Positions 16,545 through 25,206 of a stretch of DNA of 64,000 nt are shown here, piece after piece; the stretch's first letter is position 1, and each line of letters opens with the position of its first letter. Source of the DNA: Lachnospiraceae bacterium (GTDB lineage: Bacteria; Bacillota; Clostridia; Lachnospirales; Lachnospiraceae); NCBI GenBank assembly GCA_902363555.1, contig CABJAM010000003.1, positions 186,001 through 250,000 on the forward strand, written 5' to 3'. Both the position numbers and the translations under genes were made by a program. The notes beneath the pieces are model-generated. The model had not been told where the DNA came from, did not search any database, and saw nothing but the letters and a program-made list of their open reading frames with translations.

Positions 16545-17666
16545 ATGAAAAGAATTTTAAGTGTAATCATGGCTGTTGTTCTTGTCATGGCTGCTGTGAC
16601 CGCATGCGGCAATGGTGGTAATGCATCGACAAAAGATACGGCTAAAACCGAGACAAAGGCTCCGGAGACAACAGCGGCCGGCGACGCCACTGAGGCTGCC
16701 GGTGAAACTGCAGACCCTTCCGAGTCAGAAGCTGAGACTAAGGCACCGGACGCTGCGAATACTTCCGGCGAAGTCATCAACATCGGTGTGATCCAGTATA
16801 CCCAGCACGCATCCCTGGATGAATCTTACAGAGGCTTTGTGGACGAGCTTGCGGAAGCCGGTTATGTGGATGACGAAAATATTAAGATCAACTTCCAGAA
16901 TGCATCCGGTGATGTAAGTAACTGTCAGTCCATCTGTAATTTATTTGCAAATAATGATACGGATTTAGTACTGGCCATTGCCACACCGGCCGCACAGTCC
17001 GCTGTGAACGTATTTTCTGAGAGTGAGGTTCCTGTATTATTTACGGCTGTCACAGACGCTGTGAGCGCACAGCTTGTAGACAGTAATGAAGCTCCGGGCA
17101 AAAATGTCACAGGTACACTGGATATGCCGGTGATTGCCGACCAGATCGCTGTGATCAAGGAAGTGCTTCCGGAAGTGAAGAAGCTGGGTATCCTCTACAC
17201 ATCCAGCGAAGCAAACTCCGAAATCCAGGCGAAAGAAGCTCAGGCCGCTGCTGAAGCACTTGGCCTTGAAGTTATGGTTGCCACATCCTCCAGCACCAAT
17301 GATATCCAGCAGGTTATCTCATCGGTTGTAGGCTCTGTGGATGCCATCTATATTCCTTCGGATAATGGCTTTGCCAGCGCTATGAATACAGTAAACAGTG
17401 TGGCTGTGGAAAATAAGCTGCCGGTATTTTGTGCCGTGGAAGCTATGATCCAGGAAGGCGGTATCGCCACCACAGCGATCAATTATTATGAACTTGGCAA
17501 GCAGACTGCCGCTCAGGCTGTACGCATCTTAAACGGTGAGAAGGCTTCCGATATTGCTGTGGAGACACAGAAGGACTGCGGTCTTGTAGTGAATAAAATC
17601 TTCGCCCAGAGCGTTGGCGTGACTGTTCCTCAGGAAGTTCTTGACAGAGCAGACGTGACCTATTAA
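16545..17666 (+). CDS. ABC transporter substrate-binding lipoprotein (TrpX/PF04392 type)
   Basis: About 373 residues. An N-terminal lipoprotein signal has its lipobox Cys at residue 21 (AAVTAC), followed by a Thr/Ala/Glu-rich linker of about 60 residues and then the binding domain starting INIGVIQYTQHASLDESYRG, the characteristic opening of the ABC_sub_bind (PF04392) family. Members bind aromatic amino acids such as tryptophan or tyrosine, or related compounds; the exact ligand here is unproven. AAGGAGTG precedes the ATG. It is anchored to the outer face of the membrane and works with the permease and ATPase downstream. A hairpin after the stop probably keeps it at higher level than those two. 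Confidence 0.88.
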   Translation: MKRILSVIMAVVLVMAAVTACGNGGNASTKDTAKTETKAPETTAAGDATEAAGETADPSESEAETKAPDAANTSGEVINIGVIQYTQHASLDESYRGFVDELAEAGYVDDENIKINFQNASGDVSNCQSICNLFANNDTDLVLAIATPAAQSAVNVFSESEVPVLFTAVTDAVSAQLVDSNEAPGKNVTGTLDMPVIADQIAVIKEVLPEVKKLGILYTSSEANSEIQAKEAQAAAEALGLEVMVATSSSTNDIQQVISSVVGSVDAIYIPSDNGFASAMNTVNSVAVENKLPVFCAVEAMIQEGGIATTAINYYELGKQTAAQAVRILNGEKASDIAVETQKDCGLVVNKIFAQSVGVTVPQEVLDRADVTY

Positions 17667-17705
17667 ATTTCGCAGCCGAATTGAACAGTAGCTTTGTACA
17701 TAAGC

Positions 17706-17729
17706 GCAGGCGGCCATAAAGCCGCCTGC
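17706..17729 (+). terminator. Attenuating hairpin after the binding-protein gene
   Basis: Perfect 9-bp stem GCAGGCGGC/GCCGCCTGC with a 6-base loop, followed by ATTTGTTGC. The T tail is short, so partial termination is likely, favouring the binding protein over permease and ATPase. Confidence 0.6.
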
Positions 17730-17750
17730 ATTTGTTGCAATTACAGTCCG

Positions 17751-17813
17751 TCCGGCATTACGTAAGTTCCGGTAGAACAAAACTGGATTTACCGGAACTT
17801 ACGTAACGCCGGA
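17751..17813 (+). repeat. 24-bp inverted repeat (long hairpin) between binding-protein and permease genes
   Basis: Arms 17751-17774 and 17790-17813 match over 24 bases with one mismatch, around a 15-base loop. Each arm includes TTACGTAAGTTCCGGTA or its complement. No T run follows, so it is not an ordinary terminator; an mRNA processing or stabilising hairpin, or a REP-like insertion, is possible. Confidence 0.8.
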
Positions 17814-17851
17814 CCGGGATAACAAATAACAGGATAAGGGAAGATATAGAA

Positions 17852-18772
17852 ATGTCATTATCAAATTGGTTATGGGATATACAATCTGCAATTACGCTGG
17901 GTATCCTCTGGGGCATTATGGTGCTGGGTGTTTACCTGACTTACCGTGTGCTCAATTATGCGGACCTGACCGTTGACGGCAGCTTTACGCTGGGCGGAGC
18001 CATGTCCGCCGTTTATGTGGCGGCAGGTGTTCCGCCCATACTGGCAGTTTTTCTCGCCACACTTGGCGGTATGGCCGCCGGGCTTGTGACCGGAATACTG
18101 CACACAAAATTTAAAATTCCAGATCTGCTGGCGGGTATACTCTGTCAGTTCGGTCTGTATTCAATTAATTTAAGAATCATGGGTAAGGCGAATTTCGGCC
18201 TTCTCAATTCAGAAACCGTCTTTTCTCAGGTAAAGAATATGGGCGTTCCATCCAAATGGAGCGGCCTTGTGGTGGGCGTTATTTTTGCCATCGTACTTAT
18301 TGTGCTGATTTATTGCTTCTTTGGTACAGAAATCGGCTGTGCCCTGCGGGCTACCGGAAATAATCCGGATATGGTCAAGGCCATGGGCGCGAATACAAAG
18401 ACGATGATCATCATCGGCCTTGTGGTGGGCAACGGCCTTGTGGCCATGTCCGGCGGTCTGATCGCCCAGTATCAGGGCTTTGCCGATGTTCAGATGGGCG
18501 TGGGTACCATCGTCATCGGTCTGGCTGCGGTCATTATCGGCGAGGTGCTGTTTTCCAAACGGACCTACTTTCACCGTCTGGCCGGTGCGATCATCGGTTC
18601 CATCGTATATCGTATTATTATTGCCATCGTGCTCCGGATCAGTCTTAATTCCAATCTGGGAATCACCACCGATGATATGAAGCTGATCACGGCGATCATT
18701 GTGGTCGTTGCACTTGTGTCTCCCACCTTTAAGTCGTGGCTGCAATCAAGAAAGAACAGGGAGGACGCGTAA
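17852..18772 (+). CDS. ABC transporter permease, TrpY-like (BPD_transp_2 family)
   Basis: 306 residues, strongly hydrophobic with eight or more predicted membrane helices. The pattern near the start (GILWGIMVLGVYLTYRVLNY, ADLTVDGSF) and the central ALRATGNNPDMVKAMGANT motif identify the LivH/RbsC-type permease family associated with PF04392 binding proteins. It forms the membrane channel for the imported solute. The ribosome site AAGGGA is about 10 bases upstream of the ATG. Its TAA stop abuts the ATG of the ATPase gene. Confidence 0.9.
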   Translation: MSLSNWLWDIQSAITLGILWGIMVLGVYLTYRVLNYADLTVDGSFTLGGAMSAVYVAAGVPPILAVFLATLGGMAAGLVTGILHTKFKIPDLLAGILCQFGLYSINLRIMGKANFGLLNSETVFSQVKNMGVPSKWSGLVVGVIFAIVLIVLIYCFFGTEIGCALRATGNNPDMVKAMGANTKTMIIIGLVVGNGLVAMSGGLIAQYQGFADVQMGVGTIVIGLAAVIIGEVLFSKRTYFHRLAGAIIGSIVYRIIIAIVLRISLNSNLGITTDDMKLITAIIVVVALVSPTFKSWLQSRKNREDA

Positions 18773-19570
18773 ATGCTTGATATAACCAATGTTTATAAAT
18801 CATTTAATATCGGTACCCCGGTTCAGAAGGATGCGTTAAACGGCGTGAACCTTCATCTGGACAAAGGCGATTTCGTCACGGTCATCGGCGGCAACGGCGC
18901 CGGTAAGTCCACCATGCTCAACGCCATTGCCGGTGTATTCAGTGTGGAAAAGGGAAATATAAAAATTGACGGCCATGACGTAACCCGGGAACAGGAGTTT
19001 AAACGGGCAAAATACATCGGCCGGGTATTTCAGGACCCGTTAAAGGGCACGGCCGGAGATATGTGGATCGAGGAAAATCTGGCTCTGGCGCTGCGCCGTG
19101 GAAAACGCAGAAGCTTTAGCTGGGGGATCAGCAGTAAGGAGCGGGAGATGTTTGTGGAGCTGCTTAAGGGGCTGGATCTGGGATTGGAATCCCGTCTGAG
19201 CGCCAAGGTAGGTCTGCTTTCCGGCGGCCAGCGCCAGGCGCTGACGCTTTTAATGGCGACCATCAAGGAGCCCAAGCTTCTTTTGCTGGATGAGCATACG
19301 GCGGCTCTGGACCCGAAAACGGCGAAAAAGGTGCTGGATATGACGGACGAGATCATTTCCAGAAGCCATCTGACGACGCTGATGATCACCCATAATATGA
19401 AGGACGCCATCAAATACGGCAATCGTCTGATTATGATGGACGGCGGAAAAATCATCTATGATGTTTCCGGCGAGGAGAAGAAAAATCTCCATGTTTCCGA
19501 TCTGCTCTTGAAATTTGAGCAGGCCAGCGGCGGAGAATTTGCCAATGACCGCATGATGCTGGCGAAATAA
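18773..19570 (+). CDS. ABC transporter ATPase, TrpZ-like
   Basis: 265 residues. Walker A (GGNGAGKST) is at 39-47, signature LSGGQRQ at 149-155 and Walker B (LLLLDEH) at 169-175. The Walker B is followed by H rather than the usual P, seen also in other members of this subfamily. It completes the binding-protein / permease / ATPase importer; the start directly touches the permease stop, implying coupling, with GGGAGG within the permease end. Confidence 0.9.
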   Translation: MLDITNVYKSFNIGTPVQKDALNGVNLHLDKGDFVTVIGGNGAGKSTMLNAIAGVFSVEKGNIKIDGHDVTREQEFKRAKYIGRVFQDPLKGTAGDMWIEENLALALRRGKRRSFSWGISSKEREMFVELLKGLDLGLESRLSAKVGLLSGGQRQALTLLMATIKEPKLLLLDEHTAALDPKTAKKVLDMTDEIISRSHLTTLMITHNMKDAIKYGNRLIMMDGGKIIYDVSGEEKKNLHVSDLLLKFEQASGGEFANDRMMLAK

Positions 19571-19625
19571 TGTTACAAGATCAGCTCATTTGAACTGTTA
19601 TGAAATAAGTCTGGAGGGAAGCGCT

Positions 19626-20042
19626 GTGAAATTGAAAATTACCACATTGGCAGCCGGTATTTTATTATGCAGCGTTCTGCTTTGTGGCTGTTCAAAAATG
19701 GAGCTTGGCGATATGTTTGATGAGGATGCGGTTTTGCGTAAAAGCGAGGAAGCCATCGGATATTTCAACGACGGCGATTACCAGGCGATCATTGATATGG
19801 GCGGTGACAGTCTTAAAGATGAGATCACCGTGGAGGATTTCGATGCTCAGGCCGCACCGAAAAAAGAAAAGCTGGGAGCTTTTAAGGAAATCACCAAGGA
19901 GGAAGTGCTGGGCACCGTGGATAAGGATACCGGGATGAACTATGCCGGGAGCATTATAACCGCTAAGTACGAACACGGCAGGCTGAAATTCACCATTTCC
20001 TACGATGAAGATATGAAGCTCGTACAGTTTGCAATAAAGTAA
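19626..20042 (+). CDS. DUF3887-like lipoprotein
   Basis: 138 residues. A lipoprotein signal ends in LLCGC with the lipidated Cys at 22. The mature part (EAIGYFNDGDYQAIIDMGGDSLKDEIT, then KEEVLGTVDKDTGMNYAGSIITAKYEHGRLKFTISYDEDMKLVQF) resembles DUF3887, a small NTF2-like fold found on Gram-positive cell surfaces. Function is unknown. The GTG start has GGAGGGA 6 bases upstream. It sits 55 bases after the importer ATPase and may share its transcript; a hairpin follows. Confidence 0.65.
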   Translation: MKLKITTLAAGILLCSVLLCGCSKMELGDMFDEDAVLRKSEEAIGYFNDGDYQAIIDMGGDSLKDEITVEDFDAQAAPKKEKLGAFKEITKEEVLGTVDKDTGMNYAGSIITAKYEHGRLKFTISYDEDMKLVQFAIK

Positions 20043-20058
20043 GGCATGACAATAGCAC

Positions 20059-20110
20059 AATGCCGCCGGATTGCGCCCGGAAACACCGGACGCGCCCGGC
20101 GGCATTCTTT
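20059..20110 (+). terminator. Terminator-like hairpin after the DUF3887 gene
   Basis: Arms AATGCCGCCGG and CCGGCGGCATT enclose a GC-rich inner stem and are followed by CTTTC. Stable stem, weak T tail. The region on to the MoxR gene at 20355 also holds one promoter and no other gene. Confidence 0.6.
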
Positions 20111-20212
20111 CATATAGCGCGAAGCAACGACTCAAACTGGGGAGCTCGCTCACCAGCTTGGCGACTGCCGCGACCCGGCGCCAGTCGTAATAATTTCTTA
20201 AGTTTTACAACA

Positions 20213-20241
20213 TTGTTACGACTTTATGAATGTGCTATACT
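20213..20241 (+). promoter_or_regulatory. Sigma-70 promoter for the MoxR/DUF58/transglutaminase operon
   Basis: TTGTTA and TATACT with exactly 17 bases between them, about 110 bases before the MoxR ATG. Confidence 0.6.
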
Positions 20242-20354
20242 AATATAAAAGGGTGCGCCTGCTGTACCCATTGTTTACCAAACCGTTTGTAACAGTTCGG
20301 CCCCTCTGAACAGTTACAACAGCTTCAGACCGATCATCAGGAGGATACGAGATT

Positions 20355-21296
20355 ATGTCCGATTCCATAAATACAGTGACGAACGTCATACGAGAAGTAC
20401 AAAAGGCCGTATCCGGCAAGGATATGTGCATCCGCAAGGTGATGCTGGCGATATTGGCCGGCGGCCACATATTGATGGATGATATCCCCGGCGTGGGCAA
20501 GACGACCATGGCGCTGGCATTTTCCAAGGCTATGGCCTTAAAGCAGAAGCGTGTCCAGTTTACCCCGGATGTGCTGCCCAGCGATGTGACCGGATTTTAT
20601 ATGTTTCAAAAGGAGACAAAGACCTTCCGCTATATCCCCGGTCCGGTGATGACCAATCTGTTTTTGGCCGACGAGATCAACCGGACATCTCCAAAAACCC
20701 AGTCGGCCCTTTTGCAGGTCATGGAGGAGGGGCGGGTGACCATTGACGGCAACACACTGGATGTGCCGGAGCCGTTTATCGTCATTGCCACCCAAAATCC
20801 CACAGGCTCCGCCGGAACCCAGCTTCTTCCGGAGTCCCAGTTGGATCGTTTTATGATCTGTTTAAGCCTGGGCTATCCGGATATCCAAAATGAGATACAG
20901 CTCATCAAGCAGCGCCACACATCCAATCCGCTGGACAGTGTGCGGCCGGTGATGGACGGAAGTATGCTTGTGCAGTATCAGCGCCAGGTGGAGCAGGTTT
21001 ATATCCACGACGCGGTTTATGAATATATCGCCAAACTGGCAGGAGCTACAAGAAACCATGATATGATCAAGCTGGGGATCAGCCCCAGAGGAACGCTGGC
21101 CTTATGCCGCATGGCCAAAAGCTCGGCATTTTTAAGCGGACGGGATTATGTTCTGCCCGATGATGTGGCCTATATATTTGGTGATGTGGCCGGACACCGT
21201 GTCCTTTTGGACGCCAGAGCCGGGATCGCCCGGCGCAGTACGATGGACGTACTGGATGAGATTCTTGAGTCGGTGCCAAAGCCGGTGCCAAGGTAA
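20355..21296 (+). CDS. MoxR family AAA+ ATPase
   Basis: 313 residues. Walker A (DDIPGVGKTT) is at 42-51, Walker B (LFLADEINR) at about 102-110, sensor 1 in VIATQNP, and a C-terminal lid. MoxR proteins act as chaperones that help assemble or activate partner proteins, usually with a DUF58/VWA-like protein encoded next to them, as here. It is cytoplasmic. AGGAGG lies about 8 bases before the ATG. The next gene begins 13 bases after its stop. Confidence 0.93.
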   Translation: MSDSINTVTNVIREVQKAVSGKDMCIRKVMLAILAGGHILMDDIPGVGKTTMALAFSKAMALKQKRVQFTPDVLPSDVTGFYMFQKETKTFRYIPGPVMTNLFLADEINRTSPKTQSALLQVMEEGRVTIDGNTLDVPEPFIVIATQNPTGSAGTQLLPESQLDRFMICLSLGYPDIQNEIQLIKQRHTSNPLDSVRPVMDGSMLVQYQRQVEQVYIHDAVYEYIAKLAGATRNHDMIKLGISPRGTLALCRMAKSSAFLSGRDYVLPDDVAYIFGDVAGHRVLLDARAGIARRSTMDVLDEILESVPKPVPR

Positions 21297-21309
21297 CCGG
21301 GAGAAAGCC

Positions 21310-22407
21310 ATGAAAAATCTGCTCATTTATATATTAGGAATGTTATTCACACTTTATGTGATGGTGATGTATACCGAACCCTACTTCTTCACAATTTTTC
21401 TTGTGGAAGCGGGGTTTTTAGTGTACAGCGCCGTCACAGTTTTTTATATGCGCGGCCACGTGACCGTAAAGCTTTTGACGACCACAAAGGTGGTCAGGGC
21501 CGGGGAAATGCTCCCGGTCACTCTGGCCCTTGATAACCGGGGCTTCCTTCCTCTTGGAAATATCAAGGTGCGGGTAAACTGCCGAAATACTATGGGCGGT
21601 ATTGACCGAAAACAGTGGATATGTCTGTATGTCAATGCCAGGGCACGGGCACAGGTGACGTTTCATCTGGAATCGGAATATTGCGGGATGGTGGAGGTCC
21701 ATATCGATAAGCTTAAAGTTGGCGACTTCTTCCGGCTGTTTACTCTGACAAAAAAATGCAGGGAAAATGTCCTCTTGCCTGTGTTTCCTGAAATCTATCC
21801 CATTTCCTTTGAGGTGGGCAGCAAGATCCGGGATTTTATCGGGGAGAGTGATGTGTTTTCCAAGGAAAAAAGCGGCGACGATCCGTCGGAGGTTTTTGAT
21901 GTGCGGCCCTTTCGGCCGGGTGACCGGATGCAGCAGATCCACTGGAAGCTGACGGCCCGCTCTGATGAATTTATGGTGAAGGAATTTTCACGGCCCCTTG
22001 GGTATCCCGTTGTCGTTTTTCTCAACTTTTCCCGGGATGATTCGATGAATAAGGACCAGCTTAAGCGTATGTGCCGGGTGCTTGAGGCCGGGCTGTCCAT
22101 CAGTGTCGGTCTGGCCCAGGTTAAATGCTGGCACTATATCGCCTGGTGCGGTCCGGATATGTCCATTGAACGTTTTCCTGTGGAAAATGCCGACGATGTG
22201 TACGGGCTTATGGGGCAGCTTTTAGGCGTGAGGGTCCATGAAAAGCTTGAGGACTGCCGGGAATTTTACGCCCAGCGTTTTGGCCGGGATACCTTCAATA
22301 CGTTTTTATCGGTGAACATGACGATGACTATAGAAAAAGATGGAGAAATTTATGAAGAAAGAGGATTGGACAGGACTGCACTTTCTGGAAAAAACTTCAT
22401 ATTATGA
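21310..22407 (+). CDS. DUF58 domain protein
   Basis: About 365 residues. Two N-terminal membrane helices (residues about 4-40) precede a beta-rich part and the DUF58 signature DVRPFRPGDRMQQIHWKLTARSDEFMVKEF. The start ATG at 21310 follows GGGAG; the longer open frame upstream overlaps MoxR and is not coding. Members of this family work with MoxR ATPases and a transglutaminase, probably in envelope maintenance, but no reaction is established. Its end overlaps the transglutaminase gene by 56 bases. Confidence 0.88.
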   Translation: MKNLLIYILGMLFTLYVMVMYTEPYFFTIFLVEAGFLVYSAVTVFYMRGHVTVKLLTTTKVVRAGEMLPVTLALDNRGFLPLGNIKVRVNCRNTMGGIDRKQWICLYVNARARAQVTFHLESEYCGMVEVHIDKLKVGDFFRLFTLTKKCRENVLLPVFPEIYPISFEVGSKIRDFIGESDVFSKEKSGDDPSEVFDVRPFRPGDRMQQIHWKLTARSDEFMVKEFSRPLGYPVVVFLNFSRDDSMNKDQLKRMCRVLEAGLSISVGLAQVKCWHYIAWCGPDMSIERFPVENADDVYGLMGQLLGVRVHEKLEDCREFYAQRFGRDTFNTFLSVNMTMTIEKDGEIYEERGLDRTALSGKNFIL

Positions 22408-24877
22408 CAATAAAAAAGAACATTTTTCGCTCCTGTGGATAATATTACTCATGGCCGCCCATATCGGCCTTGTTTTATCCACATTTGCCATGCTTTTTAA
22501 TACGCTGTCCTTTGAGGTGGACGCCGTGTTTTTCGGCGGAGTGATCGCGGCGGGCACGGCAGTGATGTGGATTTTATCCGGACGTAAGCTGGTATTTTTC
22601 GGCGCCTTTACCGTGGCTGCGGCAGGACTGGCATTTTATATATGGACGCAGCTTGACAGTCTGGCATCCGGCTTTGTAAGTCTTTTTAACCGGGGCGACG
22701 CTCTTTTTTCTGATTATCTGGCGGGGCTTGCGGACAGCGGAGAATGGAGCGGCCGGCTGGGGCTGGAAATTTATATGATCATCGCTCTTGGACTTGTTTT
22801 GCTTTGCGGCCTGTTTACCTTCGGATTTAAGAAAGCGCTCCCGGCAGCCCTGCCCGGGGTTTTGTGCGTGGCTGGAACGTTTATTGTGGGGAAGGTTCCC
22901 CATGGGGGATGGTTTGCCGTCTTTCTTTTGTCCGCCTGTGTTCTGGCGGCGGAAAATTATGCCGCCGGCCGTTTTGGAAGAAGCAGCGCCCTGGATGCTC
23001 TGGGCAGACATTTTTATATACGGGCGGCTGTGAAAAAAATTCGCAGTATTGGGGCGAAATCCTCGCTGCTCGTTTTGGGGGCGGTGATTTTGTGCTCCGG
23101 CCTGGCACTTTTTATTAAAAATCAGGTATGGTCGCCGGATAAGGAGTGGCTCAAAGACTATCAGCAGGAGATCCGCGGCTGGTATAAGGAAAATGTACAC
23201 CTTCTTGATCAGGAAGTGGATAAAAACCGGGGGCCGGCCAAGGGCGGTGTGAATGGCGGTAATCTGGGGTCCGTGGGGGATCTGTATTACCATGGTGACC
23301 GGCAATTGAGAGTAGAAGTGGATATATTTCCTCATTATAATATGTATATTAAGGGATATGTGGGGGATAAATACGAAAATAACCGGTGGATAGTCGATGA
23401 AAGTGGGGAATACGATAGCTTTGTGAGGGATAACGGTCTGGGGGATGGCGAGCAGACCCGGATTTTTGATATGACCTATTATGGTTTGGAATGGCTGGGC
23501 GTGGACCGGATGCAGATTGAAAAGCTGGCGGAGTTTGGCGATTACGTGTTCATGCCTTACGGGGCCAGTACCGGCGGCAGCAATGGGCTTAGGAGGGATC
23601 TGTACATCCAGGGCAGCGGCAGCACCTCGGAGTTTTCGTACAGTCCGGCGGTCTATGGGTATATGCGCAGTTACGATGAGCTGATGGGTATGTATGATGC
23701 GTCGGCCTCAGAGGGCAGTGATATTGCCGGAATCGAGCCATTGTACAGGGCATATGTATATGAGCATTATACCCAGGTACCTTCGCAGACCCGGCAGATG
23801 CTTGAACAGTTTTCCGCCCTGCCGGAGTTTTCCACGATTAATGAAAAGGTCGTCTATGTGCGTAGCCAGCTTCACAATGCCTGTACCTACAGCCTGACGC
23901 CGGGGAGTTTGCCGGCGGGCCGTGATTTTACGGAATATTTTCTTCTGGAAAATAAGATGGGCTATTGTATGCATTTTGCCACCGCAGCCACATTAATGCT
24001 GCGCAGTATGGGCGTTCCGGCCAGATATGCGGAAGGGTATATCGTCGTTCCGGGGAATTTTAAAAGCTCCGGCGAAGGTATAGAGGCGACGATCTATGAC
24101 CATCAGGCCCATGCGTGGACCGAAATCTATCTGGACGGTTTTGGCTGGGTGCCGGTGGAGATGACGCCCTCGTATTATGATGAGACGTCCATGAATGCGG
24201 AGCTGAACGGGGAAACGCTGGGTGAGGGCGAGAGCCGCCAGGAGACATATGAGACGGAGACTGTAGGTAATGAGACCGCACAGATGGATTCGGAACGCCA
24301 GGCAAATAATGAAAGCCGTCAAAGCGACAGCAAGGCATCACCGGAGCTGGAGAGCGGCGGTGATCCTGCGGGCGGAAATGGCGCCGGCGGCAAAAATGAC
24401 GGGGAATCCGGCGGCAAAGGCTTCTTTGCAGCGCTTCCCGGCGTGCTTGTCACTCTGTTCGGGGTGCTTTTGATCGCGGCCGCCGCAGTGGCGTTGATTT
24501 TAGGGCTGATCATTTTCAGGGCGAACATGCTCTACAAAAAGCGGCTGGATGCCATGGGCCAGCCGGATAAGAGCAAGGCGGTCGTGGCAATCTACAACAG
24601 CCTTATAAAGCTTTTTGAATGCTGCGGCTATCGATACAGTGATTATGGAACTCTCCACGATTACTTTGAACAGGTGGCAAAGGAATACGATTGTATCGAC
24701 CTGGAGCTCATGGACGGCTTTATCGAGCAGGTAAACCGGGCTGCCTTCAGTAAGGATGGCGTGGATGAGGAAACATGGAAACAGGGCCGGCGGATGTATG
24801 AACAGATCCGCAGCCAGGTTTTAAATTCGCAGACAAAATTAAAAAGGCTTCTCATAAAGTATATCCAGGGATGTTAG
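22352..24877 (+). CDS. Membrane-bound transglutaminase-like protein
   Basis: About 841 residues. Some six membrane helices occupy the first ~230 residues (TgpA-like N-terminus), then an outside domain with the transglutaminase core: Cys near 539 (GYCMHFATAATLMLRSMGVPARYAEGY), His near 587 (HAWTEIY) and Asp-like EMTPSYYD following. A Gly/Ser/Asn-rich linker, another membrane helix (about 700-725) and a C-terminal DUF4129-like cytoplasmic tail finish it. It probably modifies or cleaves surface peptides. ATG 22352 has GGAGA just upstream. Its stop lies inside the terminator hairpin. Confidence 0.88.
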   Translation: MKKEDWTGLHFLEKTSYYDNKKEHFSLLWIILLMAAHIGLVLSTFAMLFNTLSFEVDAVFFGGVIAAGTAVMWILSGRKLVFFGAFTVAAAGLAFYIWTQLDSLASGFVSLFNRGDALFSDYLAGLADSGEWSGRLGLEIYMIIALGLVLLCGLFTFGFKKALPAALPGVLCVAGTFIVGKVPHGGWFAVFLLSACVLAAENYAAGRFGRSSALDALGRHFYIRAAVKKIRSIGAKSSLLVLGAVILCSGLALFIKNQVWSPDKEWLKDYQQEIRGWYKENVHLLDQEVDKNRGPAKGGVNGGNLGSVGDLYYHGDRQLRVEVDIFPHYNMYIKGYVGDKYENNRWIVDESGEYDSFVRDNGLGDGEQTRIFDMTYYGLEWLGVDRMQIEKLAEFGDYVFMPYGASTGGSNGLRRDLYIQGSGSTSEFSYSPAVYGYMRSYDELMGMYDASASEGSDIAGIEPLYRAYVYEHYTQVPSQTRQMLEQFSALPEFSTINEKVVYVRSQLHNACTYSLTPGSLPAGRDFTEYFLLENKMGYCMHFATAATLMLRSMGVPARYAEGYIVVPGNFKSSGEGIEATIYDHQAHAWTEIYLDGFGWVPVEMTPSYYDETSMNAELNGETLGEGESRQETYETETVGNETAQMDSERQANNESRQSDSKASPELESGGDPAGGNGAGGKNDGESGGKGFFAALPGVLVTLFGVLLIAAAAVALILGLIIFRANMLYKKRLDAMGQPDKSKAVVAIYNSLIKLFECCGYRYSDYGTLHDYFEQVAKEYDCIDLELMDGFIEQVNRAAFSKDGVDEETWKQGRRMYEQIRSQVLNSQTKLKRLLIKYIQGC

Positions 24878-24893
24878 CATCCCTGGATTTTTT
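24863..24893 (+). terminator. Intrinsic terminator overlapping the transglutaminase stop codon
   Basis: An 11-bp perfect stem (ATCCAGGGATG/CATCCCTGGAT, loop TTAG) is followed by a T run. The TAG stop falls in the loop. The 200 bases after it are AT-rich with no gene. Confidence 0.9.
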
Positions 24894-25091
24894 GCGCGAA
24901 GCGGAGCAGCGTGCGCGAAGCATCGAGTTAAAATATGGAATTAAATATATTTTAAATTATTTAAATAAATTTATAAAACAACAAAAAAGATTAAAACGTT
25001 ATACTGCTGTAAAAAGTGCATAAAATGCCATTGCATTATTTTTGCACTATGCCAAAGTTGTGATTATGCGCTAAAATTATTTAAAAAGGTA

Positions 25092-25120
25092 TTGACATTG
25101 GGTAAAATTGGACATATAAT
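25092..25120 (+). promoter_or_regulatory. Consensus sigma-70 promoter for the sugar importer operon
   Basis: Perfect TTGACA (25092-25097), 17-base spacer and perfect TATAAT (25115-25120), about 85 bases before the binding-protein ATG. Such a strong promoter usually needs a repressor. Confidence 0.9.
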
Positions 25121-25126
25121 CCAATT
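25106..25126 (+). promoter_or_regulatory. Candidate LacI-type operator over the -10 box
   Basis: AATTGGA and TCCAATT form a perfect 7-bp inverted repeat around 7 bases that include the -10 box. A LacI-family gene lies 3.4 kb downstream in the same cluster. Binding is inferred. Confidence 0.5.
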
Positions 25127-25206
25127 AAATAATTCGTAAATAATTATTAAAATATTTATGAATTATTTAGGAAAACATTAAAACCAAGTCTATGGGAGGA
25201 ATTAAA

